From an uncultured Clostridia bacterium (GTDB lineage: Bacteria; Bacillota; Clostridia; TANB77; CAG-508), in the NCBI GenBank assembly GCA_934141555.1, contig CAKPCK010000023.1, forward strand, positions 1 through 9,818: a stretch of DNA of 9,818 nucleotides. The letters run 5' to 3'. The translations under genes were made by a program, and so were the position numbers. Positions 6,122-9,818 of the stretch are shown here, one piece after another; within the stretch, counting starts at the first letter, position 1, and each line of letters begins with the position of its first letter. The notes below the pieces were generated by a model, which was not told the DNA's origin, did not search any database, and was given only the letters and a program-made list of their open reading frames with translations.

Positions 6122-8515
6122 ATGTTAAAAGATAATAAAGAATTAATAAAAAATCTATTTAGTGTTAAAAATATTATAATATATGTATTAGCATTTATGG
6201 TATCTATGGTAGGAATGGGACAAGACGTATCACCATTTAGTATTGCGATGGTTGGAGCTTGTTTAGCAAGTAAAGTTCCAGCAATAGTGGTATTAATTGT
6301 TGGACTAATAGGTAATATTGTTGGAGTGGGAACAATTGGAGCATTAAATTATATATTAATAATATTAATGTTGCTGATAACAATGTGTATAAAGCCACCA
6401 AAAGAAAATGATGAATATAAAGATGAACAAATGCAAATTTCAAAACACATATTTTTTAGTATTATTTTAGTTATGGTTGCAAAACTTATACTAACTAAAT
6501 TTACAATAGGAGATTTACTATTACATATAACTTTAGCTGTACTTTCTGTTGTATTTTATAAAATTTTTGTAAATTCTCTAATAGTAATTCAAGAGATTAC
6601 AGATAGAAGAGCATTTTCAATTGAAGAAATTATAGGAGCAAGTCTTTTAGTATCAATAGCATGCTCTGCATTTGGAAATTTATTAATATTTGGATTGTCC
6701 ATAAGAAATATATTAAGTATATTTATGGTATTATTACTTGGATGGAGAAATGGAGTAATGATAGGAACAACGGCAGGAGTTACAATTGGAGTTACATTAG
6801 GAATTATTGCACAAAATGATCCAATAATAGTTGCTGAATATGCTGTGGCAGGAATGATAGCAGGATTATTTAATAAATATGGAAAGATTGGTGTAGTCGC
6901 AGGATTTGTAATAGGAAATGGAATTTTAATATATGTTGCAAAAGGAGATACAAGCAATTTTGCAATGTTTAAAGAAATTTTAGTTGCAGCAATTGGATTA
7001 TTAGCAGTTCCAAATTGGGCTGGAATAGATATAGAAGAATTAAATCCAAGAGAAAACTATTTTCCATCATTTAAAAATAATAGACTATCACAAGGTGATG
7101 AAACAGTTAATCAATTAAATATGGTGTCTGAAACAATTAAAGATATTGCAGATACTTACGAATTAGATAGCACGACAGAAGAAGCAAAACAGAAAAATAG
7201 AAATACATTTATAACAGAATTATTAAATAACTTAGATGGATTGGAAGATAATTTATTATATGATGATATATCAAATACAAAAAATGGAATTGTAGATGAA
7301 ATATTTGAAGTTTTATTAGATAAGCAAGAAATGACATCAAAAGATTTGATAAATGTATTTGCAAAATTTGATAATTATATAGTTACACCAGATAATAAAA
7401 AAATTAAAAAAGAAATAGAACAAATAGTAAAAGCAATTAATTATGCATATAAAACAAGTAAAAAAGATTTTATTTGGGAAGAAAAAGTAAAATCAAATAA
7501 GAAAAATGTACAAGCACAGCTAGATGGAGTTTCAAAAGCAATTTCAAGTATTGCTGTAAAAATAGAAAAAGAAAATAATGTTAAAGACACATATATTGAT
7601 CAAAAAAAGAAAATTATGGAGATGCTAGAAATTAAAGGCATTTTTGTTGAAAATTTAGAAATTACTACAAAAGAAAAGAGAACATATATTGAATTATATT
7701 TGACAGAAGATAGTAAAATAAGTGAAAATAAAGACATTGAAAAAATTGAAACAGTATTAGAGAAAAATTTAAATGAAAAGTTAATGATTAATGAGGTAAA
7801 AACAAAAAGATTAAATAAACAAGGAAAAAGAGTATTTTGCTATATGTCAGCTGATAAATATTTATTACAAATAGGTCAAGACTCAAAAATAAAAAATGGT
7901 AGTCCTGTTTCAGGAGATAGCATATTACAAATTAGATTAAATGATGGAAAATATCTTATAGCAATAAGTGATGGAATGGGATCAGGACCTGAAGCAAGAA
8001 AAAGTAGTCAAATAGCAATAAAAATGTTAGAAAGATTATTAATGTCTGGATTTGATAAAAATACATCAATAGACTTAATAAATACGACAATAATGAATGC
8101 AAATGAAGAAATATTTGCAACATTAGATATTATGATAATAGATTTATTTAATGGAAAAGTAGAATTTATAAAAAATGGAGCATGTCCAACATATGTAAAA
8201 AATGGTAATAGTGTTCATATAATAAAATCATTAAGCTTACCAGCAGGAATATTGAAAGATATTAATTTAACTACATATGATAAAGATATAGAAAATCAAG
8301 ATATTTTTGTAATGTGTAGTGATGGAATTCTTGATGCAAATGTTGAATATAAAAATAAGGAATTATGGGTTAAATATTTATTAGAGGATATAGAAACAAC
8401 AAGTGTGCAAAAAATAGCTGATTTAATTTTAAATGAGGCTGTTGATAATAGTTATGGTGTTACAAAAGATGATATGAGTTTAATAGTTTGTAAATTAATA
8501 TTAAAAAATTCTTAA
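6122..8515 (+). CDS. spoIIE: Stage II sporulation protein E (SpoIIE), PP2C-type phosphatase
   Basis: This 797-residue protein has the full SpoIIE architecture. A multi-helix membrane domain (about ten helices) spans residues ~14-325. A charged, helical central region (~330-585) follows; in Bacillus this region contributes to oligomerisation and FtsZ interaction. A C-terminal PP2C phosphatase domain occupies ~590-797. Phosphatase motifs are intact: SGDS at 597-600, SDGMGSG with metal-binding Asp617 (equivalent to Asp610 of B. subtilis), IIDLFNGKVEFIKNGA, LPAGIL, SDG at 733-735, and DDMS with Asp783/Asp784. SpoIIE sits at the asymmetric septum and dephosphorylates SpoIIAA-P, which releases sigma-F in the forespore. 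AGGTG at 6110-6114, seven bases before the ATG, supports the start. It is monocistronic or lightly coupled: 103 bases separate it from the gene before, and a terminator follows. The gene marks the organism as a genuine or recent spore-former. Confidence 0.97.
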   Translation: MLKDNKELIKNLFSVKNIIIYVLAFMVSMVGMGQDVSPFSIAMVGACLASKVPAIVVLIVGLIGNIVGVGTIGALNYILIILMLLITMCIKPPKENDEYKDEQMQISKHIFFSIILVMVAKLILTKFTIGDLLLHITLAVLSVVFYKIFVNSLIVIQEITDRRAFSIEEIIGASLLVSIACSAFGNLLIFGLSIRNILSIFMVLLLGWRNGVMIGTTAGVTIGVTLGIIAQNDPIIVAEYAVAGMIAGLFNKYGKIGVVAGFVIGNGILIYVAKGDTSNFAMFKEILVAAIGLLAVPNWAGIDIEELNPRENYFPSFKNNRLSQGDETVNQLNMVSETIKDIADTYELDSTTEEAKQKNRNTFITELLNNLDGLEDNLLYDDISNTKNGIVDEIFEVLLDKQEMTSKDLINVFAKFDNYIVTPDNKKIKKEIEQIVKAINYAYKTSKKDFIWEEKVKSNKKNVQAQLDGVSKAISSIAVKIEKENNVKDTYIDQKKKIMEMLEIKGIFVENLEITTKEKRTYIELYLTEDSKISENKDIEKIETVLEKNLNEKLMINEVKTKRLNKQGKRVFCYMSADKYLLQIGQDSKIKNGSPVSGDSILQIRLNDGKYLIAISDGMGSGPEARKSSQIAIKMLERLLMSGFDKNTSIDLINTTIMNANEEIFATLDIMIIDLFNGKVEFIKNGACPTYVKNGNSVHIIKSLSLPAGILKDINLTTYDKDIENQDIFVMCSDGILDANVEYKNKELWVKYLLEDIETTSVQKIADLILNEAVDNSYGVTKDDMSLIVCKLILKNS

Positions 8516-8526
8516 TATTAAATAAT

Positions 8527-8572
8527 AAAAGAAGAGGAATCAATCTAAAAACATTGATTTCTCTTCTTTTGA
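8527..8572 (+). terminator. Rho-independent terminator after spoIIE
   Basis: An 18-pair stem joins AAAAGAAGAGGAATCAAT (8527-8544) to ATTGATTTCTCTTCTTTT (8553-8570), with one G-T pair and the eight-base loop CTAAAAAC. The right arm ends in TTTT. It insulates spoIIE from the RNA gene downstream. Confidence 0.9.
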
Positions 8573-8609
8573 AAATATTATGAGTAAAAAAATTTCACAA
8601 AAAATTCAC

Positions 8610-8638
8610 TTGAAACTAAAAAGAGAATATGATATAAT
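8610..8638 (+). promoter_or_regulatory. Strong extended -10 sigma-A promoter for the OLE RNA unit
   Basis: TTGAAA at 8610-8615, a 17-base spacer, and a perfect TATAAT at 8633-8638 preceded by TG at 8630-8631 make this the best promoter in the window. Transcription would begin near 8645, exactly where the predicted terminal helix of the RNA begins (8646). This suits the high abundance reported for OLE RNA in other species. Confidence 0.88.
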
Positions 8639-8644
8639 AACACT

Positions 8645-9170
8645 TGATGGTGCATTATTCTAGTCGTGTTAGTTATTATGAGGGTGGGGCTAAAAATCCA
8701 CTAAAGGGCATACATGAAGCTTCTTGTTTGTGCGCGAAATGCCAGTTTTGTGTGTTCTCAGGAAGGTAAGAGACACGGGTAATATATAATGGCATATATA
8801 GAATCCCCTGTTTCGTTGAGGCTTAGAATCATTTAAGTAAACCTATGGTGAGTGCCAAGACACAAAATACATAGAGTAGCCTGTCTTGAGTGAGTGTATT
8901 GGGATTAAAGTAACATTTATGAAATTATACTTGCAAAAGAGACTAGTAATAATATTAGACATGTCAAGGAAAACTTCTAGAATGTTTGCTTCAGGTAAGA
9001 AGCATAGAAATCTGAGGATTAAGGTACGGATTTAAGTGGTGATCTAGTGTTCACTGCAATATGTGAATGTTCTTTTAAATGGAAACAGCTATGTAGTAAT
9101 ACATAGTAAAGAATAGAGAAATTCAACTAGACCTAAACCGTAAAATTTACTTAGGTTTTACCATCTTCAC
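8645..9170 (+). ncRNA. ole: OLE (Ornate Large Extremophilic) RNA
   Basis: This stretch of about 525 bases has no credible ORF and is clearly richer in G and C than the rest of the window, as expected for a structured RNA in an AT-rich genome. It follows a strong promoter and lies directly upstream of oapA, the hallmark arrangement of OLE RNA. Local pairings seen by eye are GTGG 8684-8687 with CCAC 8698-8701; GGCAT 8707-8711 with ATGCC 8739-8743; GGG/ATATAT at 8777-8787 with ATATAT/CCC at 8794-8807; CAAGACA 8856-8862 with TGTCTTG 8882-8888; TGCTTC 8987-8992 with GAAGCA 8999-9004; TTCAC 9050-9054 with GTGAA 9063-9067; a GTAA-capped hairpin at 9089-9106; and ACCTAA 9131-9136 with TTAGGT 9151-9156. 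GATGGT (8646-8651) can pair with ACCATC (9160-9165) to close the whole molecule. OLE RNA forms a membrane ribonucleoprotein with OapA and is linked to Mg2+, cold and alcohol stress responses in Bacillus halodurans. The 3' end is estimated from the closing helix. Confidence 0.88.
9089..9106 (+). other. Perfect hairpin with GNRA-type loop within OLE RNA
   Basis: CTATGTA (9089-9095) and TACATAG (9100-9106) form seven uninterrupted pairs capped by GTAA (GUAA in RNA), a stable GNRA tetraloop. Such loops often dock into receptors in large RNAs. Confidence 0.75.
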
Positions 9171-9216
9171 CTTTTTATAAAAACAATTTTATTAAGGAGA
9201 CTGAGAAAAATAAAAA

Positions 9217-9750
9217 ATGAGTAAAAATTCAAAAGGAAAAGACCACTCGAAGCTCAAGTGGTTTATAGAAGTATTTATAATAACATTTGTGTTATCAATA
9301 TGCTTTTCATATATATCAACAAATGGAGTATCTAACTTGAACTTAGGAGCATCAATACTTATATTAGTATTAGTTATTGCAATAGGAATTGGATTTGATA
9401 TTATAGGAGTTGCAGTAACAGTCGCTAATGAAGAAGAATTTCATGCAAAAGCCACAAAAAAAGTAAAAGGTGCTAAGACATCCATTAAATTAATAAAAAA
9501 TTCAGCAAGAGTTGCAAATATATGTGCAGACGTAATAGGAGATATATGTGGAGTATTAAGTGGAGCTATAAGTGCAATGATTGCATCAAAAATAACAGAA
9601 AAATTTGGAGTGAACTTACAATTTGTAATAAGTGCTATGGTTGCATCTTTAACAGTAGGTGGAAAAGCCTTAGGAAAAGAAGTCGCAAATAATAATTCAA
9701 CACCAATTGTACATTTTGTTGGAACATTTTTAAATAAATTTCATAAATAA
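9217..9750 (+). CDS. oapA: OLE-associated protein A (OapA-like membrane protein)
   Basis: This 177-residue, strongly basic membrane protein lies directly after the OLE RNA. It has hydrophobic segments at about 15-35, 43-69, 108-125 and 134-150. Landmarks are FDIIGVAVTVANEEEFHAKA (about 60-79), followed by a lysine-rich stretch (KATKKVKGAKTSIKLIKNSAR, about 78-98) and ANICADVIGDICG (100-112). I recall these as conserved in OapA, which is sometimes annotated as a CNNM/CorB-like (DUF21) protein. OapA binds OLE RNA as a dimer and anchors it to the membrane; the Lys/Arg-rich stretch is a reasonable RNA-contact candidate. The start is odd: GGAG at 9196-9199 lies 17 bases before the ATG, yet an in-frame TAA at 9211-9213 rules out an earlier start, and no alternative start follows soon. 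It shares a transcript with the RNA or is read through from it. Confidence 0.9.
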   Translation: MSKNSKGKDHSKLKWFIEVFIITFVLSICFSYISTNGVSNLNLGASILILVLVIAIGIGFDIIGVAVTVANEEEFHAKATKKVKGAKTSIKLIKNSARVANICADVIGDICGVLSGAISAMIASKITEKFGVNLQFVISAMVASLTVGGKALGKEVANNNSTPIVHFVGTFLNKFHK

Positions 9751-9784
9751 AGAATAATTACAAAAGACAAGCATATATTTTATA

Positions 9785-9808
9785 AAGAGCCTTTTTTCAA
9801 AGGCTTTT
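9785..9808 (+). terminator. Rho-independent terminator after oapA
   Basis: GCCTTT at 9789-9794 pairs with AAAGGC at 9799-9804 around the loop TTTC. The stem is extended by AAGA opposite TTTT (9785-9788 with 9805-9808, one G-T pair). It ends the OLE-oapA unit; bases 9809-9818 hold nothing recognisable. Confidence 0.82.
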
Positions 9809-9818
9809 ATGATTTATA

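Noticed and set aside
6589..6957. 122-codon minus-strand open frame within spoIIE
   Set aside because: It is antisense to the membrane domain of spoIIE, with composition explained by the complementary strand and no upstream initiation signals.
8645..9170. Group I or II intron, tmRNA, RNase P RNA or a riboswitch as explanation for the noncoding stretch
   Set aside because: I see no tRNA-like ends, intron-encoded protein or RNase P core motifs. The region is too long for known riboswitches, and the oapA neighbour fits OLE RNA much better.

Overview
The window is a very AT-rich stretch from a spore-forming, low-GC Gram-positive anaerobe, most likely a member of the Clostridia. The evidence is strong AGGAGG-type ribosome binding sites, near-exclusive use of AT-ending codons, a full-length SpoIIE sporulation phosphatase, a clostridial-style AgrB/AgrD pair, and an OLE RNA with its partner protein OapA. 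All recognised genes lie on the plus strand. No mobile element, CRISPR array, tRNA or rRNA was seen.

Layout: (1) 157-2060 is a two-gene unit of exodeoxyribonuclease III and an AI-2E-family (PF01594) membrane protein, closed by a terminator that overlaps the stop codon. (2) 2248-3059 is a compact quorum-sensing module. It holds agrB (peptide-processing membrane protease) and a 39-codon agrD (cyclic peptide precursor), separated by a hairpin and closed by a perfect 30-nt palindromic terminator. No agrC/agrA receptor genes are present here. (3) 3253-6018 holds a single-pass membrane protein with an extracytoplasmic WG-repeat domain, followed 24 bases later by an unrecognised 410-residue protein with one C-terminal membrane helix. 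(4) 6122-8515 is spoIIE, with its own terminator. (5) 8610-9808 is a strong extended -10 promoter driving a roughly 525-nt structured noncoding RNA, identified as OLE (Ornate Large Extremophilic) RNA, and then oapA, which encodes its membrane-bound partner. A terminator ends the unit.

The most notable element is the 650-base gene-free stretch before oapA. It is clearly richer in G and C than its surroundings, full of local hairpins, and its first transcribed bases can pair with its last ones to close the structure. In Bacilli, OLE RNA and OapA form an abundant membrane ribonucleoprotein linked to Mg2+ homeostasis and to cold and alcohol stress. Here the pair forms a stand-alone unit directly after spoIIE rather than lying in an isoprenoid-gene cluster. 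Second in interest is the orphan agrBD module, whose predicted peptide may have an unusually large ring. Family names rest on motif recognition by eye; no database search was run.
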